A stretch of 62,599 bases of DNA from JAJDFU01 sp964641965. GTDB taxonomy: Bacteria; Bacteroidota; Bacteroidia; Chitinophagales; Saprospiraceae. Of the stretch, positions 37,132-45,137 are shown in pieces; the first letter of the stretch is position 1; every line of letters starts with the position of its first letter. The translations under genes and the position numbers were made by a program. The stretch spans positions 1 to 62,599 of the forward strand of contig CAZXLD010000026.1 in assembly GCA_964641965.1 (NCBI GenBank), written 5' to 3'. The notes under the pieces are model-generated. The model was not told the origin of the DNA. It searched no databases and saw only the letters and a list, made by a program, of their open reading frames with translations.

Positions 37132-38004
37132 ATGAAATTGGTCATTATCATTCCGGCCTACAACGAAGAAAAGTTCCTGCCCAAAACCCTGGATGCTATA
37201 GTTGCTCAATCCCGAAAACCAGATGAGCTCATTGTGGTGAATGATAATTCATCGGACGCCACCCCGGCCATTGTGTCCAACTACCACAGTAACTATCCAT
37301 GGATTAAACTCGTCCATACCGACCAAGCCGCCCACCATGCACCCGGTGCCAAGGTGGTCAATGCTTTCTACCAGGGTTTTCAACAAATTTCAATACCAGA
37401 TTGGGAAGTCGTTTTCAAATTAGATGCAGATATCGAGCTCCCTTCAGTCTACTGTGAATCCATCCTACACTACTTTAAACAGGATCCACAAATTGGTATG
37501 GCAGGGGGTATCCTGGAAATACCTCATGAAGATGGCTGGAAGCAAGAGGCCATTGGGAACCTGGATCATCTGCGCGGTGCCTTAAAAGCCTATCGAAGAG
37601 CCTGTTTCGACCAAATGAACGGAATTCGGAGAGCTATGGGCTGGGATACAGCCGATGAACTGTTGGCCAGGTATTATGGCTGGAAAGTAGTAGTAGACCC
37701 TACCCTGGTAGGCCGCCATTACCGAGTAACAGGCAAGCAAACCGGTGCATTAAAAGTACAAACCAAAATTGGGAAAGCCCTTTACAGTATGCGCTACGGC
37801 CCAGGTATTACCTTTTTGAGTTCCCTGAAAACAGGAATGAGCCAGTCCCCAAAAGTTTTATCCGGCACCTACCTTCTACTGGGATTCTTCCAGGCATGGA
37901 TCAAAAATCAGGCATTTATCGTTGACCCAGACCAAGGGAAATTTATACGAAACTACCGCTGGAAAGGCATGAAAGAAAAGGTTAGTCAAGTATTCGGAAG
38001 ATAG
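37132..38004 (+). CDS. Glycosyltransferase family 2 protein
   Basis: A 290-residue GT-A enzyme. I use the ATG at 37132 (MKLVIIIPAYNEEKFLPKTL); the upstream in-frame GTG overlaps the previous stop. The nucleotide-binding region is IIPAYNEEKFLPKTLDAIVA and ELIVVNDNSSDATP. The metal-binding DxD is KLDADIEL (about 100-107), and the acceptor side has GWDTADELLARYYGWK. A C-terminal hydrophobic stretch (LSGTYLLLGFFQAWI) may associate it with the membrane. It belongs to the same operon as the GT4 gene. Confidence 0.9.
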   Translation: MKLVIIIPAYNEEKFLPKTLDAIVAQSRKPDELIVVNDNSSDATPAIVSNYHSNYPWIKLVHTDQAAHHAPGAKVVNAFYQGFQQISIPDWEVVFKLDADIELPSVYCESILHYFKQDPQIGMAGGILEIPHEDGWKQEAIGNLDHLRGALKAYRRACFDQMNGIRRAMGWDTADELLARYYGWKVVVDPTLVGRHYRVTGKQTGALKVQTKIGKALYSMRYGPGITFLSSLKTGMSQSPKVLSGTYLLLGFFQAWIKNQAFIVDPDQGKFIRNYRWKGMKEKVSQVFGR

Positions 38005-38080
38005 ATTATCTGAACAACCCTTATTATCATTATCTATATTCTAGTTACAGAGATTCCAACAATTGATTTAGTGAATCAAG

Positions 38081-39070
38081 ATGGCCAACCAATCCAATAC
38101 CATCCCGAAAAAAATAGTATACCTCCATATCGGTCCTCCCAAGACCGGGACCACGGCCATACAGGATTTCATGGTTGAAACAGCTGAAAGGCTGAATACG
38201 GAAGGCGTTCTCTATCCTAAGGCCGGACGGGTCCCTTCGGGTAAAACGTATTGGATTCGAAAATTTGAAGAATACGTTCCCGACAAAGGTCCCAAAAATG
38301 CCCATCACCTGCTGGGCTGGACTATTAGAAAAGTAGCCCATGGGGAAGAGGCCGAAAGCTACTGGCAACAAGTACTTCGAGAGATGGATGAGTCCGATTG
38401 TACCCACATAGTAATCAGTAGTGAAGAGTTTTCACAGTGTACACCTGAAGAGATCCATCGAATCCGTACCTATTTGAACGCCTATGAGGTTCGAATCTTA
38501 ATCTACATTCGTTCTTTATTTCCGATCAAATTATCCACCTATACCCAGGATGTAAAGGCCGGACGTTATTTTAAATCCTTCAACTCTTATATCCGATCCG
38601 GTAAAGATGATCGCCAGGACTACGACCGCATAATCAACTCCTGGTCTGCAGCCTTTTCCAAAGAGCGTTTAATCCTCAAGTCCTTTGATCAACTCCTCGC
38701 GCAGCAATCTTTAATTGAGGACTTTTGTCATACTATTGGTTTAGACCCTGCCAGATATGAAAAGCAAGCCGGGTTTATTCGTTCAAATCGCTCGCCAAAA
38801 CCCCACTTAATCCGGATTCTACGAACCATTAATTTTGCTGAAAATATTTTGGGTAAGCCTAAGGTACTCAAATCGATTTTCAGGAAAATCCGGTTTGTCA
38901 TCCTAGATCAACAAAAATACCCGCTTCTAAATGGGACCTTTGATCTGCTTAAGCCCCTGCTTGGCCATCCCCTCTACTCCAGGAGTGATCAACGCGAGTT
39001 GGAGAATCAAGATCCATGGAAGAATTATCTGCCAAAAGAGGAGGCTCCTAAATCATCCACCTTCAGGTAG
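38081..39070 (+). CDS. Sulfotransferase-like protein
   Basis: A 329-residue P-loop protein. The PAPS 5'-phosphosulfate loop is YLHIGPPKTGTTAIQDFMVE (about 14-33), and the 3'-phosphate region may be VISSEEFSQCTPEEIHRI followed by ILIYIRSLFP (Arg-Ser, about 145). This family transfers sulfate from PAPS to hydroxyls of glycans, which would give a sulfated surface polysaccharide. PAPS-making genes are not in the window. The last 46 bp overlap the 3' end of the opposite-strand glycosyltransferase gene. Confidence 0.8.
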   Translation: MANQSNTIPKKIVYLHIGPPKTGTTAIQDFMVETAERLNTEGVLYPKAGRVPSGKTYWIRKFEEYVPDKGPKNAHHLLGWTIRKVAHGEEAESYWQQVLREMDESDCTHIVISSEEFSQCTPEEIHRIRTYLNAYEVRILIYIRSLFPIKLSTYTQDVKAGRYFKSFNSYIRSGKDDRQDYDRIINSWSAAFSKERLILKSFDQLLAQQSLIEDFCHTIGLDPARYEKQAGFIRSNRSPKPHLIRILRTINFAENILGKPKVLKSIFRKIRFVILDQQKYPLLNGTFDLLKPLLGHPLYSRSDQRELENQDPWKNYLPKEEAPKSSTFR

Positions 39071-39996
39071 TGGTCAACCAATTTCCGTTGGTTTTCAATG
39101 GAGCGATTTTTCACTGCTCTTGATGCATTTCCGATAAGGAAACCCCAGAGTTTCAGGTAGTTCCAAATGGATAATCTGGGCTGGGGAGGGAAAACGTACT
39201 TTATATGTGTAACTAGCATCCAAACCGTCTTCCCCACCGAACTCCAGGTCCCTTGACGGACATCCTTGAACTGGAAGAGGATCATACCCTTTTCCGTTAA
39301 GAAAAACGTGTGGTTTGAATTTTCCTGATCGTTCCCATGCACATGCCCTACCCTTGCTTTTGGGCAAAACAAGATTTCTTGAGAGAACTGGTTCAATGCC
39401 CGATTAAATAAGTCTCTCTCCTCTCCATACATTCGAAACAAGGGATCGAATCCCCCCATTTCCCAAAATGAGGACACAGCTATGCACATGCAAGCTCCAT
39501 TTCCCTGAAATTCATTATCCAAAGGATAGGAGGATTTATGACGATCAAAAATCAGGTCTTTCAAATAGGCAGAAAAAGTGGTCAGATATTTATGAAAATA
39601 GAGGTTACTAATTGACTCCAGATCGTAAGTAAGGCTCATAGGTAAGCTCATAAAAATACCTCCCCGAGTATTAGCAAAAGGAGCCAATAATTCTTCAAAA
39701 CAGTGTTGATCGATCACTAGATCTTGATTCAAAAGGACTGCTATTTGAAACCTTTCTTTTCTTGCGTGGTAGAGCCCTAAATTGCTGGCACGCGCAAATC
39801 CTATTCCAGGATTTGTTTTCACGATTTTAATTCTATCATTTTTAGCATAATAGGCAGTAAGACTTAATGGATTAGGACTATTATCTACTATAAATATCTT
39901 TGCCGGTATCAAAGTATTTTCAAGGATAGACTTCAAGCAGCTTTCAATAAACCTTTCCCCATTGTAAAAAGGGATAACCGCACAACAACGGATCAT
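39025..39996 (-). CDS. Glycosyltransferase family 2 protein (rhamnosyltransferase-like)
   Basis: A 323-residue GT-A enzyme on the opposite strand to its neighbours. The ATG at 39996 (MIRCCAVIPFYNGERFIESC) is preferred over a TTG 9 bp upstream. Motifs are AVIPFYNGERFIESCLKSIL, KIFIVDNSPNP and VLLNQDLVID (N-x-D in place of DxD, about 85), followed by NEFQGNGACMCIAVSSFWEM and GGFDPLFRMYGEERDLF, the pattern of the WbbL/rhamnosyltransferase branch. The gene is AT-richer than the operon to its left. It overlaps the sulfotransferase gene convergently by 46 bp. Confidence 0.88.
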   Translation of the reverse strand: MIRCCAVIPFYNGERFIESCLKSILENTLIPAKIFIVDNSPNPLSLTAYYAKNDRIKIVKTNPGIGFARASNLGLYHARKERFQIAVLLNQDLVIDQHCFEELLAPFANTRGGIFMSLPMSLTYDLESISNLYFHKYLTTFSAYLKDLIFDRHKSSYPLDNEFQGNGACMCIAVSSFWEMGGFDPLFRMYGEERDLFNRALNQFSQEILFCPKARVGHVHGNDQENSNHTFFLTEKGMILFQFKDVRQGTWSSVGKTVWMLVTHIKYVFPPQPRLSIWNYLKLWGFLIGNASRAVKNRSIENQRKLVDHYLKVDDLGASSFGR

Positions 39997-40015
39997 AAAA
40001 TTCAATTTCTTGGCG

Positions 40016-40711
40016 ATGAATCGATTAGAAGTAATTCAATACATAATAAAAAAGACTGAAAGCAAAATTTATCTCGAAATTGGAGTGCAAAAAGGGATTA
40101 TTTTTCTAAATATCGATGCACAGAAGAAAATAGCTGTAGATCCTAATTTTCTGATTCCCTTTAAACTGAAGTTGAGCAAATATCTGCGAAAGCCAGGGAA
40201 TTTCAACAACTCCTTTTTTGAAAAAACAAGTGATGCTTTTTTTGAGGAAGACTTTCCCATTCTGCAAAAGTATCCGCCAGAGGTAATCTTTATCGATGGC
40301 TTGCACACCTACGAGCAGTCCTGGCGCGATCTGGTAAATACCTTCAAGTATGCGGTACCGGGTGCTATAGTTGTTTTTCATGATTGCAGCCCTCCAAATG
40401 AGGCGGCAGCCTATCCGGCAAATTCGATTGATGAGGTGCGTTCACTTGGCCTGGCGGGTTGGACAAATGAATGGTGTGGGGATGTTTGGAAAACCATCCA
40501 CCACATCAGAACCCATTTTCAGGATTGGGAATGCATTACGCTGGATTGTGACTATGGCTTGGGTATTGTCAAAAAACCAGATGCCCTACCGCCCCTATCT
40601 CCTTTGTCAGATCCGGACATCGAAAAGCTAACCTATGCTGATTTTTTGAGAAACAAAACAACATTCCTAAACCTCAAGGAACCATCAGCTTTATATGATT
40701 TTATAAAGTAA
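40016..40711 (+). CDS. Class I SAM-dependent methyltransferase (Methyltransf_24-like)
   Basis: A 231-residue enzyme. I use the ATG at 40016; a TTG two codons earlier is possible. Motif I is KIYLEIGVQKGIIFLNI (about 17-33, E-x-G type), then KIAVDPNF, EVIFIDGLHTYEQSWRDLVN (motif III, about 90-110) and GAIVVFHDCSPPNEAAA. It probably methylates a sugar hydroxyl in the polysaccharide. The region is AT-rich. It is divergent from the preceding glycosyltransferase, with only 19 bp between start codons, so at least one promoter must lie inside the other gene. Confidence 0.82.
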   Translation: MNRLEVIQYIIKKTESKIYLEIGVQKGIIFLNIDAQKKIAVDPNFLIPFKLKLSKYLRKPGNFNNSFFEKTSDAFFEEDFPILQKYPPEVIFIDGLHTYEQSWRDLVNTFKYAVPGAIVVFHDCSPPNEAAAYPANSIDEVRSLGLAGWTNEWCGDVWKTIHHIRTHFQDWECITLDCDYGLGIVKKPDALPPLSPLSDPDIEKLTYADFLRNKTTFLNLKEPSALYDFIK

Positions 40712-40785
40712 TGTTCAAGAACCCAGCTACTGGATAAGGCATTTCCATGAAAGGAAGTAAAACCAATCAATACTCAATCACCTAT

Positions 40786-41562
40786 TTACCGCCAAATAAA
40801 ACCAGGAAGCCGGAAAAAGCGCAACACTTTATTGGCAGTGGTCAATCCGGCTGATTTAAGTTTCCATTTTCGTTGTTCCAGCGCTGTAGGTGCACGTCGG
40901 TTTTTTTCACTTTCATGGCCTGACTTTAACCGAAATGGTTTTTCACGCTTCCCTTTTTCTATGACCACTACACTGTCGTAAAAATGAATACTTTGAATGG
41001 AATGGGTGAGTGCACTCGGTTTTAAACCCGGTTGTTCAGAATGGAAAGCATGAATCTGGTCAATCAGGTTTTTGGTAAACTCAATAAAAGTGCCGCGCCT
41101 TTTGAGTCCACCACCGTATTGTAGCCAATAGGAGGTATGAATGTCTTCACACATATAGATGCCATCTTCCTTTACGTGGGCAAATAGCTCCTCAAAGGTG
41201 ACAATCTGTTGCACCATGGTATGTCCACCATCATCGATCAAAATGTCAACTTTAGGTATTTCTTGCCTGAGCTTCCGGAGGAACGCTCGGTCAGACTGAG
41301 AGCCAATCCAAATCTCAATGTTCTCCTCTTCATATTTCTTACAATCAGGATCAATGTCAAGGCCAATGATTCTCGCCCTGTTTCCGAAATAATGTTTCCA
41401 CATCTGTAGGCTCCCACCGTGCAATACTCCAATTTCAAGCACGACGATCTCTCTATCCCTATACTGGCTAAAATACCTTTCATAAATATCAAAGTAATGA
41501 TCCCATTTATAAATCAGGCGATCTTGATTATTATCGAAATAGTTCCTCAGCGACTTTTCCAT
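40786..41562 (-). CDS. Class I SAM-dependent methyltransferase
   Basis: A 258-residue enzyme. The SAM-binding motif is VVLEIGVLHGGSLQMWKHYF (about 40-59), followed by IIGLDIDPDCKKYEEENIEI (motif II acidic residue) and PKVDILIDDGGHTMVQQIVT (about 107-126), then DGIYMCEDIHTSYWLQYGGG. This arrangement is like the macrocin-O-methyltransferase/CmcI group, some of which methylate sugars on secondary metabolites or polysaccharides. It is convergent with the preceding methyltransferase gene, with about 75 bp between stops. It is probably another decorating enzyme of the surface glycan. Confidence 0.82.
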   Translation of the reverse strand: MEKSLRNYFDNNQDRLIYKWDHYFDIYERYFSQYRDREIVVLEIGVLHGGSLQMWKHYFGNRARIIGLDIDPDCKKYEEENIEIWIGSQSDRAFLRKLRQEIPKVDILIDDGGHTMVQQIVTFEELFAHVKEDGIYMCEDIHTSYWLQYGGGLKRRGTFIEFTKNLIDQIHAFHSEQPGLKPSALTHSIQSIHFYDSVVVIEKGKREKPFRLKSGHESEKNRRAPTALEQRKWKLKSAGLTTANKVLRFFRLPGFIWR

Positions 41563-41806
41563 CCGTTATCGAATATGGCATCCTATCCGGACTATTTAGC
41601 TTCCCGAATAAGCTGTTGAAAAAAACAGTAGCAAACCCGAACCGCACCTGCTAAAACGTTGGGCAGAGCGATTTCGTCAGAAGGCTCAAAAATACCATTA
41701 ATGAGGAAAACTGAAACAGCTTGGTGATCATAGTCGCGCGCCAGCAGCTTCCCAAGAATTCAACTGATCTTTCCACGAGCAACAAGAAAGCTCCTTTCGT
41801 CCTTAT

Positions 41807-41814
41807 TACCTTTG
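41807..41814 (+). promoter_or_regulatory. Candidate Bacteroidota -7 box for the flippase gene
   Basis: TACCTTTG, an exact TAnnTTTG match, lies 30 bp before the chosen ATG at 41845. It predicts a leader of about 24 nt and supports choosing 41845 over the TTG at 41812, which would lie inside the promoter. No strong -33 TTG was found. Confidence 0.5.
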
Positions 41815-41844
41815 TACTCACCCCAAAACTCCTACTCCATTGAT

Positions 41845-43332
41845 ATGGGTGTAATTCAACGACAGGCGACTAAGCAAACCATGGTAAACTATGGGGCTAC
41901 AGGCATAGCTGCACTAAGTACCATTTTTGTCTATCCATTGGCCCAGGAGTACTATGGCTTGTGGTTAACGTTGTTTGGAATGGCCTCCTTTTTTGTACCG
42001 TTTGCTAGTCTAGGGATAGGAGCCGTGACGATACGCTTTTTCCCTCGGTTTCAGGATCCCCAACAGGACCACCAAGGTTTTTTACCCTTTTTATTGGGAT
42101 TGGGATTCTTATTTTTTTCCGTGTTTTGCCTGCTTGTCTTTGGGCTGAAGGATTTCATTTTGGCTGGATTGTCGGCCCTTTTGTTCAATGTTTCCATCAT
42201 TGAAGCCTATCTGTTTCCCATCCTGGTATTAACCGGAATTTTGCTGTTCAACAACCTGCTATCAGCCTACATCAGCAATTTCCGACGGATAGTAGTGCCC
42301 GGTATACTGACCCAGTTTTGGCCTAAAGTGGCCCTTCCTTGTTTGATTCTGCTGGCTTGGTCGGGTTTCTTGACCCTACCCCAATACGTGACCGGTTTAA
42401 TCCTCATGCAGGGTATTTCGTTCTTGGGTCTACTCATTTACTTGGGTGTGCTGGGCGAATTACGCCTAAAGCCAAGCCTGGCCATTTGGCGTTCCGGTCG
42501 GCTGGGAGAGATGGCGATTTTTGGACTTTACGGCATTTTGGGTAGTCTCGGTACTATTTTTGCCTTTCGGATTGATCATATTATGATTGCCCTATTGGCC
42601 AGCGTTTCCAGCACCGGGATATATGGGATCGCCCAATTTATCGGCAATAGTATCGAAATGCCAACCCGTTCCTTATATGCTATTTCAGCTCCCATCATCG
42701 CCAAAGCCTGGGAAGAGGACAATCGAACCGAAATTTTAAACATTTACCAAAAGTCATCCCTACATCTTCTGATGCTTGGGCTTCCCATATTTGGGATGAT
42801 CTGGCTCTCCCTCGATAACCTATTTAAGATTACGGCAGATTATGAAGGCTTAAGCGCCGCTATTTGGGTAGTTTATTTGATCGGTATGGGAAAACTGGTT
42901 GACATGGCATGCAGTGTGAACGGCCAGATCATAAGTTATTCCCGGTACTTCCGGTTTAATTTATTAGCTGTACTGGTGCTCGCCATAAGCAATGTATTAC
43001 TCAATTACCGCTTGATTCCGCAAATGGGCATCGTGGGAGCTGCCTTAGCCTCCTTCACTGCTATTACCACTTTCAATGTACTGCGCTCTTTTTTTGTTTG
43101 GATCGTTTGGCGTATGCAACCCTTCAGCTGGCGTACAGCTGTAGTACTCCTGCTTGCTGCAGCTTCGACTGGAATTGCTTACCTACTGCCGGACTTTGGC
43201 ATTCCTGTATTGGATATCCTCCAAAATAGCTTGATTGTGCTCTTGATCTATCTTCCACTGGTCTTGAAAATGAATCTTTCCAGAGAAGTAAATGATCTTG
43301 TATTGAAGCTTTTGAAAAGAGTAAAAAGGTAG
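41845..43332 (+). CDS. Polysaccharide/oligosaccharide flippase (MATE/MOP superfamily, Wzx-like)
   Basis: A 495-residue membrane protein with 12-14 helices, starting MGVIQRQATKQTMVNYGATG, a common opening for Bacteroidota flippases. It should move undecaprenyl-linked sugar units from the cytoplasmic to the periplasmic face for polymerisation. Charged residues occur inside the first helices (IGAVTIRFFPRFQDPQQD) and mid-protein (FAFRIDHIMIALLASVSSTG). It closes the polysaccharide locus. The stop codon overlaps the first bases of a 16-bp inverted-repeat terminator. Confidence 0.9.
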   Translation: MGVIQRQATKQTMVNYGATGIAALSTIFVYPLAQEYYGLWLTLFGMASFFVPFASLGIGAVTIRFFPRFQDPQQDHQGFLPFLLGLGFLFFSVFCLLVFGLKDFILAGLSALLFNVSIIEAYLFPILVLTGILLFNNLLSAYISNFRRIVVPGILTQFWPKVALPCLILLAWSGFLTLPQYVTGLILMQGISFLGLLIYLGVLGELRLKPSLAIWRSGRLGEMAIFGLYGILGSLGTIFAFRIDHIMIALLASVSSTGIYGIAQFIGNSIEMPTRSLYAISAPIIAKAWEEDNRTEILNIYQKSSLHLLMLGLPIFGMIWLSLDNLFKITADYEGLSAAIWVVYLIGMGKLVDMACSVNGQIISYSRYFRFNLLAVLVLAISNVLLNYRLIPQMGIVGAALASFTAITTFNVLRSFFVWIVWRMQPFSWRTAVVLLLAAASTGIAYLLPDFGIPVLDILQNSLIVLLIYLPLVLKMNLSREVNDLVLKLLKRVKR

Positions 43333-43372
43333 GACTGGGAAAATGGATCAGCTTTTCCATTTTCTCAGTCCT
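43331..43372. terminator. Bidirectional terminator between convergent genes
   Basis: A 16-bp near-perfect inverted repeat (AGGACTGGGAAAATGG / CCATTTTCTCAGTCCT, one G-T pair) with a 10-nt loop. It begins at the stop codon of the flippase gene and ends 17 bp before the stop of the opposite TapB-like gene. There is no long T-run outside the stem on either side. Confidence 0.75.
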
Positions 43373-43389
43373 CAATCTACAGTCGTCCC

Positions 43390-44082
43390 TTATTCCATGC
43401 CTACCAATACCATACTCCCCATCGATTTTCCATTTTTGTCGTAAGTCTCTGAACGCACTACTCCGATTCCTTCGGCGAGCCATTCTTTAGAAGAAATTAT
43501 TCGCTTTCCCATGGTTTTAATCGAGGTATAACTTTCCAACAAATAGCATTCGAACGTCCCGGCAGGTGTAGTAACCGCCTCCTTAGCGGTAACTCTTCGT
43601 TCACTGGTAGTATATTCAAACTTCATAAGATTCATCCCACCCATATTGGGTTGCATAACCATATTGGCGTCAGGTAGGGTCATCCCTACCGAAAGTTCAT
43701 TGGGAATGAACAAGTTTTCACCCGTAATTTCCATATCTATCTCCATGGATTGAAGCTGCTCGGTAAGCTCGGGCATCATCATATCTGTGATCCGCATCGA
43801 GTACCCATCTTCCAGGCATTGGATTTCAAAGTCTGTTTCGAACGTATTTTTTCCCTTTTTGTCGGTTTGGGAGGAGCGGATTTGGACTAGCGTACCGTCA
43901 GCTCCTTCCTCAACCCCTTTTATCGTATTGGTTACTATACCATCCGATTTTCCTTTTCTATCAAAATTCTCATACTTCAACACTGTCCCAGGCTCAAATG
44001 GGAAAAAGGTGGCACATTCTTGAGAAAAAGCAGCTCCTGAGCAAAGGATAACTGCCAAAACAGAGAGGTAAAGCGTTTTCAT
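43390..44082 (-). CDS. TapB/DUF3108-like secreted protein
   Basis: A 230-residue exported protein. The signal peptide is MKTLYLSVLAVILCSGAAFS. The mature part begins QECATFFPFEPGTVLKYENF and continues with alternating beta strands and the segment AVTTPAGTFECYLLESYTSI (about 175-194), the pattern of the TapB/DUF3108 family of extracytoplasmic lipid-binding-like beta proteins. No catalytic residues are apparent. It is convergent with the flippase gene across a strong inverted repeat, so it is a separate unit. Confidence 0.8.
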   Translation of the reverse strand: MKTLYLSVLAVILCSGAAFSQECATFFPFEPGTVLKYENFDRKGKSDGIVTNTIKGVEEGADGTLVQIRSSQTDKKGKNTFETDFEIQCLEDGYSMRITDMMMPELTEQLQSMEIDMEITGENLFIPNELSVGMTLPDANMVMQPNMGGMNLMKFEYTTSERRVTAKEAVTTPAGTFECYLLESYTSIKTMGKRIISSKEWLAEGIGVVRSETYDKNGKSMGSMVLVGME

Positions 44083-44180
44083 GTAACTAATTGATTGTTT
44101 GGATTAAAAAAGCGGTAGGGATCAAAGACACAGGGGCTTCCATAACCTTACCATTTGTCCTTCTCCCAACAGTAAAAAAC

Positions 44181-44215
44181 TTTTCGAAAACGATACGCAT
44201 TTTGGAAGCGTTTTC
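44181..44215. promoter_or_regulatory. Inverted repeats upstream of the DUF547 gene
   Basis: Two nested symmetric signals. TTTTCGAAAA (44181-44190) is a perfect 10-bp palindrome. GAAAACG (44186-44192) and CGTTTTC (44209-44215) form a perfect inverted repeat with a 16-nt spacer, ending 31 bp before the ATG. Either an operator with half-sites about two helical turns apart or a leader hairpin is possible. No regulator can be named. Confidence 0.4.
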
Positions 44216-44246
44216 AAACCGATTATAACCATCAACAATTTACCAA

Positions 44247-44945
44247 ATGAAAGCCATAACCCTCCTTCTGCTCCTTTTCACAGGATCTGTTTTCAGTCAA
44301 ATTCCTACCCATCAGGCTTTTTCCAAGCAATTGAATCAGTTTGTATCCTCAGACGGGATAGTGGACTATGCCGGTTGGAAAAAACAGGAAGCTGATTTAG
44401 ACCGCTACCTGGCTGAATTGGCTAAATCTACCCCACAAGGGTATTGGAGTCGATCTCAGGCTCTCGCTTATTGGATCAATACCTATAATGCATTTACCAT
44501 AAAACTAATCCTGGAAAACTATCCGCTCAATAGTATTAAGGACTTGCATGATGGAAATCCGTGGGCAATAAAGTGGATAACCCTGGCTGGAAAAACGTAT
44601 TCGCTAAATCAAATTGAAAACGAAATCATTCGACCTCAATTTAAAGAACCTCGTATCCATTTCGCAGTCAATTGTGCCGCAGCTTCCTGCCCTCCCTTAC
44701 TTAACGAAGCTTTTAAAGCTGACCAATTGGAAAAACAGTTGGAAAAGCAAACCCGGAAGTTTATCAATAATTCAACCTTCAATAAACTGGATGGAAACAC
44801 CTTAAAGGTTTCTAAAATATTTGATTGGTATGGAGAGGACTTTGGAACATTGAAAGCCTACTTGAACAATTATAGAACCCCCCAGATTGCAGCATCTACC
44901 TCTATCACCTTCATGGCGTATGATTGGGCATTGAATTCCAAATAG
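44247..44945 (+). CDS. DUF547 domain protein, secreted
   Basis: A 232-residue exported protein. A signal peptide (MKAITLLLLLFTGSVFSQ) is followed by a DUF547 domain: VDYAGWKKQEADLDRYLAEL (about 38-57), SQALAYWINTYNAFTIKLIL (about 72-91), IHFAVNCAAASCPPLLNEAF (about 137-156) and KVSKIFDWYGEDFG. The conserved Cys-containing NCAAASCPPL segment is the family hallmark and suggests a papain-like/transglutaminase-like fold, although the activity is not established. It stands alone between two convergently and divergently placed units. Confidence 0.88.
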   Translation: MKAITLLLLLFTGSVFSQIPTHQAFSKQLNQFVSSDGIVDYAGWKKQEADLDRYLAELAKSTPQGYWSRSQALAYWINTYNAFTIKLILENYPLNSIKDLHDGNPWAIKWITLAGKTYSLNQIENEIIRPQFKEPRIHFAVNCAAASCPPLLNEAFKADQLEKQLEKQTRKFINNSTFNKLDGNTLKVSKIFDWYGEDFGTLKAYLNNYRTPQIAASTSITFMAYDWALNSK

Positions 44946-45137
44946 GCGGCTCAAGTTTTCCAATGTTCACGTTGTTATTGTAAAAATCTTTTTCAGGTTC
45001 TTAAACCAGGACCCTGGCTTGGATACTGCAAATATTGCTATCAAGCTTTCGAAATAGTAAGCTCTAAAACTCGACAAAAGTCTGGATTAACCTATTTTAC
45101 ACCCAATCAATTCAAAGATCAATCTAGCTGCTAGTGG

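Noticed and set aside
41563..41844. Possible small gene or RNA in the 282-bp gap before the flippase
   Set aside because: No open frame with coding character, hairpin or repeat was seen beyond the -7 box at 41807-41814.
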